From assembly GCF_010667575.1 (NCBI RefSeq), contig NZ_JAABNT010000012.1, positions 1 to 64,000 on the forward strand: a stretch of 64,000 nucleotides of DNA. The letters are read 5' to 3'. A program made the position numbers and the translations under genes. Shown one piece after another: positions 55,701 to 64,000 of the stretch (position 1 is the first letter of the stretch; every line of letters starts with the position of its first letter). Origin of the DNA: Sulfitobacter sediminilitoris. GTDB taxonomy: Bacteria; Pseudomonadota; Alphaproteobacteria; Rhodobacterales; Rhodobacteraceae. The notes beneath the pieces are model-generated. The model saw nothing but the letters and a program-made list of their open reading frames with translations. It searched no databases and was not told the origin of the DNA.

Positions 55701-57826
55701 TTGGTATCCAATCCCTCGACATGCGCGCGCACCTTGGCAAAGTCCGCATATATAATTTTGAAATCACTGGTTGGCGTCAGGACAATTCCATTTTCACCGC
55801 TCTGCATTCCGTCAATCAGCTCAGCGGTTTGAGCGTCACTGACGGCGCGCTTGATCTCAAGCGTTGCGCTTTCAAGCAGAGTCCTACCAGCCAGCCAGTT
55901 TCCGCGTGTTGTCGCAGCAACTGCATTGGTTAGCATCTCATTCGCAGTTTGCTTGGCCTCCAGTGCCTCGGCCGTCTTCTTCCCCTGCAGCTTGGCCAGT
56001 TCGGCGTCAAAGGCCGCCTTCTTGACCAAATAATTCTTGGCGTCATCCGCCAGATTCATCATTTCTTCATGTTGCGATTTCAGCCGCAGGCACATCGCGT
56101 TCGCAAGTTTGATATCACCTGTTGCCTGGGCGCCAGCGCGTTTTGTCTCGTCTCCCAATAGCGCCTGATAGTAGCTCTCGATCGCGACGCGTCCTTCAGG
56201 TCCGGCGCGTTCTTCTGTCGCTTTCAGCCGTGCTGCGAATTCCGCGCGCTCAACAATGTATAGCTTGGCGTAATCAGCGTCTTCCTTTACGCGACGCTGG
56301 TAGCCATAAACCTTGCGCATCTGGCCCGCCGCGCTCTTGTAGGCCCCCCGGTCCGCATCGGCCTGCGCGGCCTCGCCCGCTTTCTGGCAGTACTCAACGT
56401 CTTTACTGATCAGCGCTTTGACATCATCGTCATAGTTGTCTTCGAACTCCTCCTGCCGCCGGGCCCATCTTCTTTTGAACCGGGCGAACTCACTTGCCAT
56501 CTGGTTCAGCTCGATGATCTCGGCCACCGCCGCCGGTATCTGGTTCAGCAAGGTCATTGCCCCGCTCATGCGTTTTTCCCGGCGCGCATCCTTGGCATCG
56601 TCCAGCAATTTATGTGCTGCCTGATGGTCCTCGCGCAGCTTGTCCAAAGGATATTTCGCGGGCGCTGGTAAAGTGGCCAGCAGCGCCTCACGCTCTGTCA
56701 GCACGGCCTCGTAGCTTGCGCAGTCATCCGCGAAATCAAGAGCGTCTTTCAGATCATTGCGCACCACCGCGATGTCCTGGCTCGCCTCCAGGTAATCATG
56801 TGCATCCGCTTTGGCCTTGGCCGCAAGGTACGCGCTCGTGATCTTGTCGAACTCGGGTTTGACGAATTCCGTGTCACCCTTTTTGGGGTGCGCCTGCATC
56901 ACGGCATAGCGCACCAGAAACGTCTCGTGATCCCTGACCCAGGCCTGTGACGCGGCGATCATTTTCTCCGCGTCCCGCTGCACCTCGATGTAGCCCGCCT
57001 CTGCATCATCGGCCAGATCAGGCAACTTGGCCGGGGCGGCATTGACCGCTGCATCCAGTTTCTTTTGCGTGGTCGTCACACCGATGCGCAGCGCCAGCGG
57101 CACCTTGTCCTCGCCGAATTGCGCCGCAAGTTTCTCACGCAGCGCGGCAAGCTGGTTGAAGGTATCCGACAGCTTGCGGCGCGCATCCTGCAAGCGCGGG
57201 TCCAGACCCTCTTCCGCTGCCGCCCTGGCATCGCCCACCTCGGCCAGTCGCGCCTCAAACGGGTTCTGACCCGCCTTGTCGGCATTGCGCATCATAACTT
57301 CAAGCCGGCCCATCGCACGCAGCGCGTCATCCAGCGCCTTGGGATCGTTCGACGCCATGCCGGCTGCGAATTTCTCCTCAATATAGGCCCATGTCAGGGC
57401 AATATCGCTTTGCCCATCCGCGCCGCCGTCCTTCGCGACAAGCGGATTGTCCTTGTCCATCCGTCCCATCGCTGTTTCCAGCTGGTGATGCGCGCGCTCG
57501 GCATCCTCCTTGCGGATATGCAGCAGCATAGCTGCCTGTACGTCTTCAAGCTGTCTATGCCCGCCTTCGAAATCGAGGTTGTCCGGGTCTTTCTCAATGA
57601 TCGTCTCAGCGACCGCGAGCTGACCGAGCAAGATCGAACGCACGGCCGCATCTTCGACCGACGCGATCTCTTCGCGGATCAGATCGTGTTCTGCGTTGAA
57701 CAGGCGAAACTGCTCTGCCGCTTCGCGGCGTCGCTCCTTCATTTTCTTGCGCTTGCCGATCATCGGCACCTTCAAAAAGCGCTCAATGAAATCACTTTGC
57801 TGCTTGGTCAAACCTTCAATCGGCAT
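52715..57826 (-). CDS. 1703-aa helical protein with C-terminal HExGH zincin domain; candidate T6SS effector
   Basis: The N-terminus MPIEGLTKQQSDFIERFL matches the 1213-aa protein's pattern. Residues about 30-1420 are alpha-helical hairpins and coiled coils rich in Ala, Lys and Glu. The C-terminal part has a zinc peptidase signature: NTLHEVGHAVDD (His at about 1536 and 1540, DNA 53207-53221) and later GEWFSELYAAFHSG (Glu near 1680), the same type of third-ligand motif as anthrax lethal factor-like enzymes, here after a longer spacing. No signal peptide. The start at 57826 is set by GGAGGTCC; the frame extends to 57943 without support. Export through the T6SS is inferred from context. Confidence 0.88.
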   Translation of the reverse strand: MPIEGLTKQQSDFIERFLKVPMIGKRKKMKERRREAAEQFRLFNAEHDLIREEIASVEDAAVRSILLGQLAVAETIIEKDPDNLDFEGGHRQLEDVQAAMLLHIRKEDAERAHHQLETAMGRMDKDNPLVAKDGGADGQSDIALTWAYIEEKFAAGMASNDPKALDDALRAMGRLEVMMRNADKAGQNPFEARLAEVGDARAAAEEGLDPRLQDARRKLSDTFNQLAALREKLAAQFGEDKVPLALRIGVTTTQKKLDAAVNAAPAKLPDLADDAEAGYIEVQRDAEKMIAASQAWVRDHETFLVRYAVMQAHPKKGDTEFVKPEFDKITSAYLAAKAKADAHDYLEASQDIAVVRNDLKDALDFADDCASYEAVLTEREALLATLPAPAKYPLDKLREDHQAAHKLLDDAKDARREKRMSGAMTLLNQIPAAVAEIIELNQMASEFARFKRRWARRQEEFEDNYDDDVKALISKDVEYCQKAGEAAQADADRGAYKSAAGQMRKVYGYQRRVKEDADYAKLYIVERAEFAARLKATEERAGPEGRVAIESYYQALLGDETKRAGAQATGDIKLANAMCLRLKSQHEEMMNLADDAKNYLVKKAAFDAELAKLQGKKTAEALEAKQTANEMLTNAVAATTRGNWLAGRTLLESATLEIKRAVSDAQTAELIDGMQSGENGIVLTPTSDFKIIYADFAKVRAHVEGLDTNSMFGTALEAADNKARSAEGMMAGDLQQAQDVLNDAIEDCKSIALKLTAAASYEAQRIVTEGVIALAKDANADNVIDDEINDAEQSVEDAAKAVKDLTLDFPSAVRTLAEGQAKARLGLDAMAHFSTSIKDARSKIEAQLAKFRAPNVAGHMAAVADRLQAVLDQMNTAFDDRNLTEAGNHARKGVELVAAFEGTFKEYEQAEAFIKQYVRGKQGVEMTHASTTEEASEITRLTAKMDEAHAKGNFGESYHTAIQIYRLAYWARKKAESFDLYLPHKLACERKLDELEPRSVPQAGPGYGAVKALRTTLDGAAAKADLDNYGGAKKALDTFLADCDAAGAELDKYDRYALQKTRAQEALERVRQIRSPAIEPLLARLEGKDANAQRKAAGFDFAIATDLYTELKDECDTAKDSAKRVADFADVITDIKVIAEDDPEDLMAAISKAEKTLDDLSKEPSAMYVHEEIMQCHARLDAARAAADENFTSARQDVEAAVDGCVQITLLMAQYDQLNDSAAVARTLATSLQHSHPLRQKAEHADFAQDDISDRMAALEVSMNAARSAKSNRAQTQKDIEETITALRDLRKVLDAHLAYGNEREPVAAALADLEKGEHRHLIREDLTLAHRALDTAATRAADRNHSSAVKEVKAARVQLDMAEVRIKLAANTPPAPEDLKAILESPDGIDKLDGIIGKLEASVQRKVMAVAFETRFGCKLELNKPGGTAKDGVAADDADMELPAPNIRKFYETMSKLPPSDTLENDSMLTFMHFDGRSAASSYNSGDKKIAMREGDDKTSRIYSIAIEHEIGKLHDRAIPKPGEERTAFSWNTLHEVGHAVDDKMGFMKKHGERLAGWKVFGADVSEPAGIIAGEYKFDPDYVAEYMLSSQGRNLPIPDPDGCDAEEWRRRMEECRMFVDRARAGNKPWSSASIAAACAIGKHTYVESYDKSWARYLTEQRQYAVSGYQFRAPGEWFSELYAAFHSGRLNDNHPHKDEILNL

Positions 57827-58090
57827 ACCAGGACCTCCAAAAAATATCGGACAGGCCGCCGAAAAATCAGTTTGTGATAAAAAATGGATGGCAGCCCTGG
57901 ACCAAGTCAAAACCAGCCAGTGGATCATTGCAAGGTTTTTCAAACCCGCAAGTTAAGACGCAGACCGCACAAACCGGGCCGATGATGTCCGAACGTATTG
58001 CGTTCCCGGCCATTTGCGGAAAGGATACATTGACTTTAGGGCAGTTTGCCTAAAACATTTGATTAATCCTATTTCAGCAGGAGTTCTGTT
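57827..58090. promoter_or_regulatory. divergent region between the zincin giant and tpsB
   Basis: 264 bp with no gene. It must drive the 1703-aa gene leftward (GGAGGTCC ribosome site near 57834-57841) and tpsB rightward. TTGACT at 58030-58035 followed after 15 bp by TAAAAC at 58051-58056 is a weak promoter candidate for tpsB; the spacing is short. Confidence 0.4.
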
Positions 58091-59887
58091 GTGCCCGAGG
58101 CCAAATATTTCGACCGAATTTCATGCGGTTTGTCGACCTTATCCGGGCAGCGCAGATTGACCGGCACCCTTGCTACAGTGCTTGTTTGCTGTCTTGCCAA
58201 TGTGCCTTTGCCTGCAGCCGCGCAGTCAGCCAGTGAAATTACGGCTTCTACCTTTGCCCCTGATGCGCAGCGATTGACTGGCGCGGTCGTCTTTTCTGGG
58301 GAACGCGGAACGAAGGCCCCAGAAGGGTCGGAAAAACTGCTGATCAACCTGTCCGGCGTCACCATCAATGGCGGTCTGCCGGAAATGGCCGCGGCAAACG
58401 CAACGGTTCGCGCGCGGCTTTCGGGCAAGACGATCTCTGTCGCGGAGATTTTCAACGCCACAGCAGATCTTGAAAACGCATACGCGCAGGCTGGGTTCGT
58501 GCTAGCGCGTATCGTGCTTCCTGCACAGGAGTTGCGCGACGGTGGACGCCTTCGCATCGAAGTGATCGACGGTTTCGTTGAGACTGTGGACACGTCGAAA
58601 GTACCCGAGCCGGTGCGTGGCCGGATCGCCAAAATCACCGATCCGCTTGTCGGTCAACGCAGTCTGCGCCTGCCCGAGCTGGAGCGCCAATTGCTGTTGG
58701 CAGGCGATACCTATGGCGTGGCGCTAGGATCCGCGCTAGCGGCCGGCGCGACGCCGGGGGGTGCCTCGCTGATTCTCCAGCCAGAGTTCCGTCCCGTGAC
58801 TGGCTTTTTCGCATTCGATAACGCCAATTCGGACGAACTTGGGCCTCTCACCCTGAGCGCCGGGATCGAGGTGAACTCGCCCTTGAACATGGGCGAGACG
58901 TTCTACGGTCGCTTCTCAGGCGCGCCAAGCGGGGACAATGAGAACAACTTGGGCTCAGTTTTCAGCAGCGATCCGCGGGTCCGCACGCTTTCGGTTGGCA
59001 CCGTGTTTCCTCTAGGACTGGACGGGTTGACGCTGAACTTGGAGCTGACGGACAGCCGCACAGCGCCCGACACGCTGATCGCGCCCAGCACCAGCCGGTT
59101 CAAGCGCGGGTCGGCACGTCTTTTCTATCCTTTTGTCCGCTCTCGTAACCGCAACATCTCGGGCCAGCTGACTCTGGACAAACAGACGGATGAGCAATTC
59201 CTCGTCGCGCCCAGCGGCGGGCGCGCGCCGATTTACAAGGACAACGCCACCGTGATCCGTGCCGCGGTCGATGGCTTCTGGCTCACCGAGGGTGGTTCCG
59301 CTTTCGAGGCGGGTGCGGTGCTCTCGCGCGGGATCGACGCGCTTGGCGCACGCACGGCTACCGAGGTGGGCGCAGGCACCCCGCTGTCGCGGCAGGGCGC
59401 GGATGCAGAGTTCACCAAGCTGATCGTCTCGGGCCGCCTGCGGCAAAAGATTAACGAGAATTTCAACTTCTCTCTTTCGGGTCGCGCACAAACGTCTTTC
59501 GGCGATCCTCTCCTCACCGGTGAGCAATTCGGCATAGCTGGAGGTCAGGAGCTCTCGGCTTTTGATGCGGGCACCATCAAGGGTGACAGCGGTTTCGTCG
59601 CCCGCGCCGAGGTCTCGGCGCCGCGCCAAGCCAATTTCGGCAAGACGCCCTTGCTGATCAGTCCTTATATTTTTGCTGCCTACGGGGATGTTTCCCTCGA
59701 ACAGCCAACGGCGCAGGAGACTGCAGACCTTTCTGCGACCTCCTACGGGATCGGTGTTGAATTCAATACTTTGAGCAAATCGAATTTCCGGTCCGCAACC
59801 GTGCGGATCGAATATGCCAGGGGGACCCGTGATGACGACCAGCCGGACAACAACCGCTTCAGCATTTCAAGCTCATTCCGTTTCTGA
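58091..59887 (+). CDS. TpsB (ShlB/FhaC-family) outer-membrane transporter of a two-partner secretion system
   Basis: 598 aa. A signal peptide after a positive N-terminus (TLATVLVCCLANVPLPAAAQ), POTRA domains (TISVAEIFNATADLENAYAQ, GFVLARIVLPAQELRDGGRL, RIEVIDGFVE) and a C-terminal beta-barrel (alternating strands to the final Phe in ISSSFRF, the usual C-terminal signature). It exports the TpsA protein encoded next. Begins with GTG. Not part of the T6SS; adjacent by position only. Confidence 0.93.
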   Translation: MPEAKYFDRISCGLSTLSGQRRLTGTLATVLVCCLANVPLPAAAQSASEITASTFAPDAQRLTGAVVFSGERGTKAPEGSEKLLINLSGVTINGGLPEMAAANATVRARLSGKTISVAEIFNATADLENAYAQAGFVLARIVLPAQELRDGGRLRIEVIDGFVETVDTSKVPEPVRGRIAKITDPLVGQRSLRLPELERQLLLAGDTYGVALGSALAAGATPGGASLILQPEFRPVTGFFAFDNANSDELGPLTLSAGIEVNSPLNMGETFYGRFSGAPSGDNENNLGSVFSSDPRVRTLSVGTVFPLGLDGLTLNLELTDSRTAPDTLIAPSTSRFKRGSARLFYPFVRSRNRNISGQLTLDKQTDEQFLVAPSGGRAPIYKDNATVIRAAVDGFWLTEGGSAFEAGAVLSRGIDALGARTATEVGAGTPLSRQGADAEFTKLIVSGRLRQKINENFNFSLSGRAQTSFGDPLLTGEQFGIAGGQELSAFDAGTIKGDSGFVARAEVSAPRQANFGKTPLLISPYIFAAYGDVSLEQPTAQETADLSATSYGIGVEFNTLSKSNFRSATVRIEYARGTRDDDQPDNNRFSISSSFRF

Positions 59888-62800
59888 CGGAAAGGGGCAC
59901 CGCCGCTATTCTCGCCTTGCGCTGGCACTGACCACAGCGCTGACCCCGGTCTGGCCGCTGGCCGACACGTTACCGACCGGCGGCACTGTGGTGCATGGGT
60001 CCGCCCAGATCGGCACACCTTCAGCGAATACGATGACGATCACCCAGGGCAGCGACCGCGCGGTCGTGAACTGGGACGGGTTTGCCATCGGCCAGGGCGC
60101 GCGGGTCGACATCCGCCAGCCCAATGCTGATGCCACGATCCTGAACCGTGTGACCGGCGACACCACCAGCCAGATTCATGGACAGCTCAATGCCAATGGC
60201 CGCGTGTTCGTCGTCAACCCCAACGGTATCTTCATCGGCCCGACGGGCAACGTGAATACGGGCAGCTTTGTCGCCTCGACGCTGAACATGCGCACCGAGG
60301 ATTTCGTGACTGGAAAGACGGTGTTCGAAGGCAATGGCGCCTCGGCTACGGTCGAGAATGCGGGCAACGTGCAGGTCGTCACAGGCGGCTACGCGGCGCT
60401 GATAGGCGGAAAGGTCAAGAACTCGGGCACCATCCAAGCGCCCTTGGGCTTCGTGGGCCTTGGCGCGGGCGAGCGGGTGACGCTGGACCTTTCCGGCGAC
60501 GGATTCCTGCAGGTCGCCGTGCCGAGCGATACGGACGACGATGGGCTTGAGGCCCTGATCGAAAACTCAGGCACGATCCAGGCCAACGGTGGCACCGTCC
60601 AAATTTCCGCCGCCACCGCCCGCAATGCCGCACGCCACGCCATCAACATGAGCGGCGTGGTCGAAGCAACGACGGTCAGCGGACGCAACGGGCGGATCAC
60701 GCTGGGCGGCGGATCGGGTGGCAAGGTCACGGTTAGCGGGCGCATGCGCGCCAGCACAATACCCACGATCCAGGTGACGGAGTCCATTCGCCCTGCCCTG
60801 CGCCCCGAGCGCGGCGGCGAGATCACGATTACGGGCCGTGACATCACCTTGGCCGGAGCAACGCTGGACGCTAGCGGCGAGAACGGGGGCGGCGATATCC
60901 GCGTAGGTGGCGAGTTCCAGGGCGGAGCTGGCCTGCCGACCGCCGAAACTCTGAACCTGGATGCGGCCACGACGATCAACGCAGATGGCATCACGGCGGG
61001 CGATGGCGGGCGGATCATTCTGTGGTCGGATGTCGAAACGACATTTGCTGGGAATATTTCCGCCCGCGGCGGGGCAAGTGACGGAAATGGTGGCTTCGTC
61101 GAAGTCTCCGGCAAAGAGCTTTTGTCCTATCGCGGCCTGACTGATCTGCGCGCTCCAAATGGTGCTCCGGGAGAACTGTTACTCGATCCGTCCAACGTGG
61201 AAATTGTGGGGAGCGACGCCGGGGATAATCAAATCCTGAACACAGACCTGATGGCTCAACTGGAACTGGGAGATGTCGAAGTAGCCACCGATGGGACTGG
61301 GGACCTCCCTAATTCGTTCATTGATTCCCTCGGTGAGGGAAACATTACAGTCAATGCGCCTATTAGCTGGGCCGGCTCCTCTGTTCTCACGCTAAATACA
61401 GATGGCTTCTTAGGAAACGACATCATCGTGAACGAACAAATTACAGCGCCTGACGGAGGCCTCACGATCAACGCTGGAAATGACTCGATCTCCGGCGAGA
61501 TCTCCACGGGGCCATCCGGCAGCATCCAGGTTGGCACCTTCCACCTAGAAAGGGGTAACTGGTCGCAGGATGATTTGACGCTGCCCTCTTTTCCCACTTT
61601 TGAAGCCAGAAACTTCGTTCTCGACAGCGGCACCAGCTACCTGCGCGCATTCGGCGGTGATGGCGGCCCTCAAGGGATCCCCTATATCATAAGAGATATA
61701 TACGGCTTGCAAGGCCTCGGCACGCTGGACGGTGGACAGTACTTTCAACTTGGCAATCACATCGACGCCTCCGGCACTGCCGACTGGGTAAGCCTGGACT
61801 CGCCAGTCAACGAAACACAGGACGCCGGTTTTGTCCCGCTGTTCTTCAACGGGAATCTGAATGGCAACCGTTACACGATTTCAGAACTCTTCATCCGCCG
61901 CTACACTGCGGATAGCGAACCAGATCCGGCCGGACTGTTCAGCACGTTGGGCTCAAGTGCATTTATCTCACAACTGAACATCGCTGATGCCGACGTCGCC
62001 GGAAGTACAGCAGGGATTCTCGCCGCGCGCAATGACGGCCTGGTTTTCGGCGTGTCCACCAGCGGCTCCCTAACCGTGCACACCCAAAGCGGCGGAGGCA
62101 GCTACGGTGGCGGAATCGTAGCGGAAAATTTTGGAACGATCGAGGCCAGCTTCTCTGATGCGACCGTCTCCGACATACTCGATCCCTCCTCGAGCTTTCC
62201 AGGTCCAAGCGAGGGCCAATACATCGGCGGCATCGTTGCTGTAAACGCCGGAAACATCGGCATCGTCAGAAGCAACGGCAACGTCAGCTATACCCAAGCA
62301 TTGAGCGGCTCGATCGGCGGAATTGCGGGGGATAACCAAGACAGCATCACTGATTCCTACTTCACCGGCAGTGTAACCGCCAATCCCACAGCGGGCGTGG
62401 ACGTGAGGCTGGGTGGTATCGCTGGTATCAACTCGGGCGAAATCGCGCGCGTAATCGCCAATGGCCCAGTGACGCTGACTGGCTCCTACAGTTCTGCCAA
62501 CGGGGGAGCGGTTGTAGGCGTAGACAATGAGTCTGATACAAGCGTGATATCGTCGTTCTACAGCGTCTCCGGTACCGGTCAACTTTTGAGTGGAACGTTG
62601 GGCGAGGAAACAGGCGCGAGCCCCGGTCTCTTTACTTATTTTGAAGGAGCGTTCCCGGACGAGGGCACTATTCCGGGCACTTTTGTAAGCCTAACCGATA
62701 GCGAGGCCTTCATTTCGCTCGCCAGCTCTGGGGGTTCTTGGGATTTCATGGATTTCTGGTCGTTTCCCCAGGACGGCGTCGACCAGGCACGGCTCTATTC

Positions 62801-64000
62801 GGTCGATCCGGTGATCTCCGCGTTCGATTTTCAAGAGGGCACGCCCAGTCGTCAGTATGCAGGAACCACCCTCGATTTCTCTGCCATTGATCCCGTCTTC
62901 TATGGTGGACCATCGTCCTACTTCTTCGGGCCACTGTTCGATGATGGAGATCTCAGTGTACTGGGAGATCAGGTCATCCTCTCAAGCTTTAACGTAGGGG
63001 AGCAAACCTACCGGTTCCCTACAACGTATGTCAGCGATCAGGGGCAAGTCTATGACGTGCGCTCTTTCGAGTTTCCAATCATCATCACGCCCGCGCCACT
63101 TGAGGTGATCGTCGAGGACACCAGCAAGGCCTACGGCACGCAGCTGGACCTCAGTGGAGTGAACTATACCGCAAACACCCTATTCCCAGGCGACAGCATT
63201 ACCGGGGGTATCGTGATCAGCGAAGGCGCGGCGGCCGACGTACCCGTATCCGACAATGCTTATTTCCTCGGGCTCAGCGGCCTGACTGGATCGGGACTGT
63301 CAAACTACAGCATTTCGATTGTACCAGGCAGTCTGCGCGTTGTCCCGCGCGCAGTCGACGTCGAAATCGACGACGCTCAAAAAACCTACGGTGAGGAGAT
63401 TGTCTTTGACGGCACAGAGTTCACCGTTACGGGCTTGCTCGGTGAGGATACGCTCAGCTCGCTCACGATCAAGAGCGACGGACAACCAGCCGAGGCACCA
63501 GTCACCGATAGCCCCTATTTGATCGACGGCGATGATCCGGTGGGCACTGGCCTTGAAAACTACAACATCAGAATCTTCCCGGGTGAATTAACATTGACCC
63601 CTGCTCCGCTGACGATCACGGCCGACGATCAGTCCAAGCCCTTCGGCACAGAGTTCGTCTTTACCGGTACTGAGTTCACCGTTACCGGCCTGTTGAACGA
63701 GGACAGTGTCGATAGTGCTAACCTGACCAGCGATGGTGCAGCTCCGGGTGTCCCCCTTGGCGGCGAAGGTTTCGTCATCGTGATCACTGACCCCGAGGGC
63801 GAGGGCCTCGATAATTACGAGATCACGCTGGTCAACGGCATCATGATCATTGGGCCAGGCAACCTAACAATCACCGCAAACGATCAAAGCAAACTTTACG
63901 GCACCGAGCTTACATTCGACGGCACGGAGTTCACCGTAGCAGGCCTTGCCGAAGGTGACAGTGTGGACAGCGTCACGCTGAACAGCGACGGCACTCCAGT
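59832..64000 (+). CDS. TpsA: filamentous-haemagglutinin-like exoprotein, runs off window
   Basis: At least 1389 codons, open at the right edge. Signal-type N-terminus (RRYSRLALALTTALTPVWPL, ADTLPTGG), then the haemagglutinin-like secretion domain (AVVNWDGFAIGQGARVDIRQ, TTSQIHGQLNANGRVFVVNP, NGIFIGPTGNVNTGSFVAST), which TpsB recognises. A beta-helical Gly/Asn-rich region, four GLUG-type units (about 62107-62490) and at least four MBG-type repeats (from 63087) follow. Secreted adhesin or surface protein. Its ATG lies 56 nt inside tpsB in another frame, so translation is coupled. Confidence 0.92.
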   Translation, partial: MTTSRTTTASAFQAHSVSDGKGHRRYSRLALALTTALTPVWPLADTLPTGGTVVHGSAQIGTPSANTMTITQGSDRAVVNWDGFAIGQGARVDIRQPNADATILNRVTGDTTSQIHGQLNANGRVFVVNPNGIFIGPTGNVNTGSFVASTLNMRTEDFVTGKTVFEGNGASATVENAGNVQVVTGGYAALIGGKVKNSGTIQAPLGFVGLGAGERVTLDLSGDGFLQVAVPSDTDDDGLEALIENSGTIQANGGTVQISAATARNAARHAINMSGVVEATTVSGRNGRITLGGGSGGKVTVSGRMRASTIPTIQVTESIRPALRPERGGEITITGRDITLAGATLDASGENGGGDIRVGGEFQGGAGLPTAETLNLDAATTINADGITAGDGGRIILWSDVETTFAGNISARGGASDGNGGFVEVSGKELLSYRGLTDLRAPNGAPGELLLDPSNVEIVGSDAGDNQILNTDLMAQLELGDVEVATDGTGDLPNSFIDSLGEGNITVNAPISWAGSSVLTLNTDGFLGNDIIVNEQITAPDGGLTINAGNDSISGEISTGPSGSIQVGTFHLERGNWSQDDLTLPSFPTFEARNFVLDSGTSYLRAFGGDGGPQGIPYIIRDIYGLQGLGTLDGGQYFQLGNHIDASGTADWVSLDSPVNETQDAGFVPLFFNGNLNGNRYTISELFIRRYTADSEPDPAGLFSTLGSSAFISQLNIADADVAGSTAGILAARNDGLVFGVSTSGSLTVHTQSGGGSYGGGIVAENFGTIEASFSDATVSDILDPSSSFPGPSEGQYIGGIVAVNAGNIGIVRSNGNVSYTQALSGSIGGIAGDNQDSITDSYFTGSVTANPTAGVDVRLGGIAGINSGEIARVIANGPVTLTGSYSSANGGAVVGVDNESDTSVISSFYSVSGTGQLLSGTLGEETGASPGLFTYFEGAFPDEGTIPGTFVSLTDSEAFISLASSGGSWDFMDFWSFPQDGVDQARLYSVDPVISAFDFQEGTPSRQYAGTTLDFSAIDPVFYGGPSSYFFGPLFDDGDLSVLGDQVILSSFNVGEQTYRFPTTYVSDQGQVYDVRSFEFPIIITPAPLEVIVEDTSKAYGTQLDLSGVNYTANTLFPGDSITGGIVISEGAAADVPVSDNAYFLGLSGLTGSGLSNYSISIVPGSLRVVPRAVDVEIDDAQKTYGEEIVFDGTEFTVTGLLGEDTLSSLTIKSDGQPAEAPVTDSPYLIDGDDPVGTGLENYNIRIFPGELTLTPAPLTITADDQSKPFGTEFVFTGTEFTVTGLLNEDSVDSANLTSDGAAPGVPLGGEGFVIVITDPEGEGLDNYEITLVNGIMIIGPGNLTITANDQSKLYGTELTFDGTEFTVAGLAEGDSVDSVTLNSDGTP
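62107..62490 (+). repeat. four GLUG-type repeats in TpsA
   Basis: Successive units GGIVAENFGTIEASFSDATV, GGIVAVNAGNIGIVRSNGNV, GGIAGDNQDSITDSYFTGSV and GGIAGINSGEIARVIANGPV, the GLUG motif of bacterial surface adhesins. Confidence 0.85.
63087..64000 (+). repeat. MBG-type repeats in TpsA, about 250-nt period, array runs off window
   Basis: Four unit starts at about 63087, 63343, 63600 and 63852 read (A)PLEVIVEDTSKAYGTQ, AVDVEIDDAQKTYGEE, PLTITADDQSKPFGTE and NLTITANDQSKLYGTE. Each unit has FTVTGLL-type cores and a YNI/YEI end: the 'my box for gluing' repeat family of adhesins. Confidence 0.88.

Noticed and set aside
57065..57877. 270-codon plus-strand open frame
   Set aside because: Antisense to the start of the 1703-aa gene, whose ribosome site and conserved N-terminus are clear; no independent support.
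58903..63485. Many minus-strand open frames opposite tpsB and tpsA
   Set aside because: They match no family and mirror the high-GC coding strand of a clear TpsB/TpsA pair.

Overview
The window is dominated by one complete type VI secretion system (T6SS) locus of an alphaproteobacterium, most likely a marine Rhodobacterales (Roseobacter-group) strain. This is inferred from the fairly high GC, the gene order (a tssA-B-C-hcp-tagJ-E-F-G-clpV run, plus PpkA/PppA/FHA/TagF regulators and no TssJ), the NaV-type channel and the kinds of insertion sequence. No rRNA, tRNA or CRISPR was seen.

Left edge to 14 kb: an insertion-sequence (IS) graveyard with cargo. An IS256 end is nested in an IS481 transposase. 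An 841-bp IS5 element has an amber codon, an IS30 transposase carries two nonsense codons, and an ISNCY tail is also present. Between them lie two giant minus-strand proteins (1024 and 1213 aa) and a plus-strand 597-aa helical-repeat protein (9475-11268).

14-18 kb: a TagX-like peptidoglycan peptidase, an OmpA-domain protein and a PpkA-type Ser/Thr kinase. 17.8-46.8 kb: a nearly continuous 29-kb minus-strand T6SS run, in transcription order tssA, tssB, tssC, hcp, tagJ, tssE, tssF, tssG, clpV, a 44-aa smORF, a voltage-gated Na+ channel, a 1625-aa TssB-repeat-TssC fusion, vgrG, an accessory gene, PAAR, tagH, tssK, tssL (OmpA-fused), tssM, tagF, pppA. Many junctions overlap by 1-8 bp, which suggests translational coupling.

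46.9-52 kb (plus strand, divergent from tssA): a paralogue of the 597-aa protein, a small exported protein, and an ExbB-ExbD-ExbD-TonB-like set. The periplasmic end of the TonB-like protein resembles that of the T6SS kinase. 52-57.8 kb (minus): a CpXC-domain protein and a 1703-aa protein ending in an HExGH zincin domain. 58 kb to the right edge: a two-partner secretion pair, TpsB and a TpsA exoprotein that runs off the window.

The most unusual object is the 1625-aa fusion. Its N-terminus matches the separate TssB residue for residue over the first 50 positions. About 900 acidic residues in roughly 40 short repeats follow, then a TssC-like domain lacking the TssC C-terminal part. A second theme is a possible effector/adaptor family: three giants share a short N-terminal motif, and two of them sit near a copy of the paralogous helical-repeat protein, one on each flank of the T6SS core.
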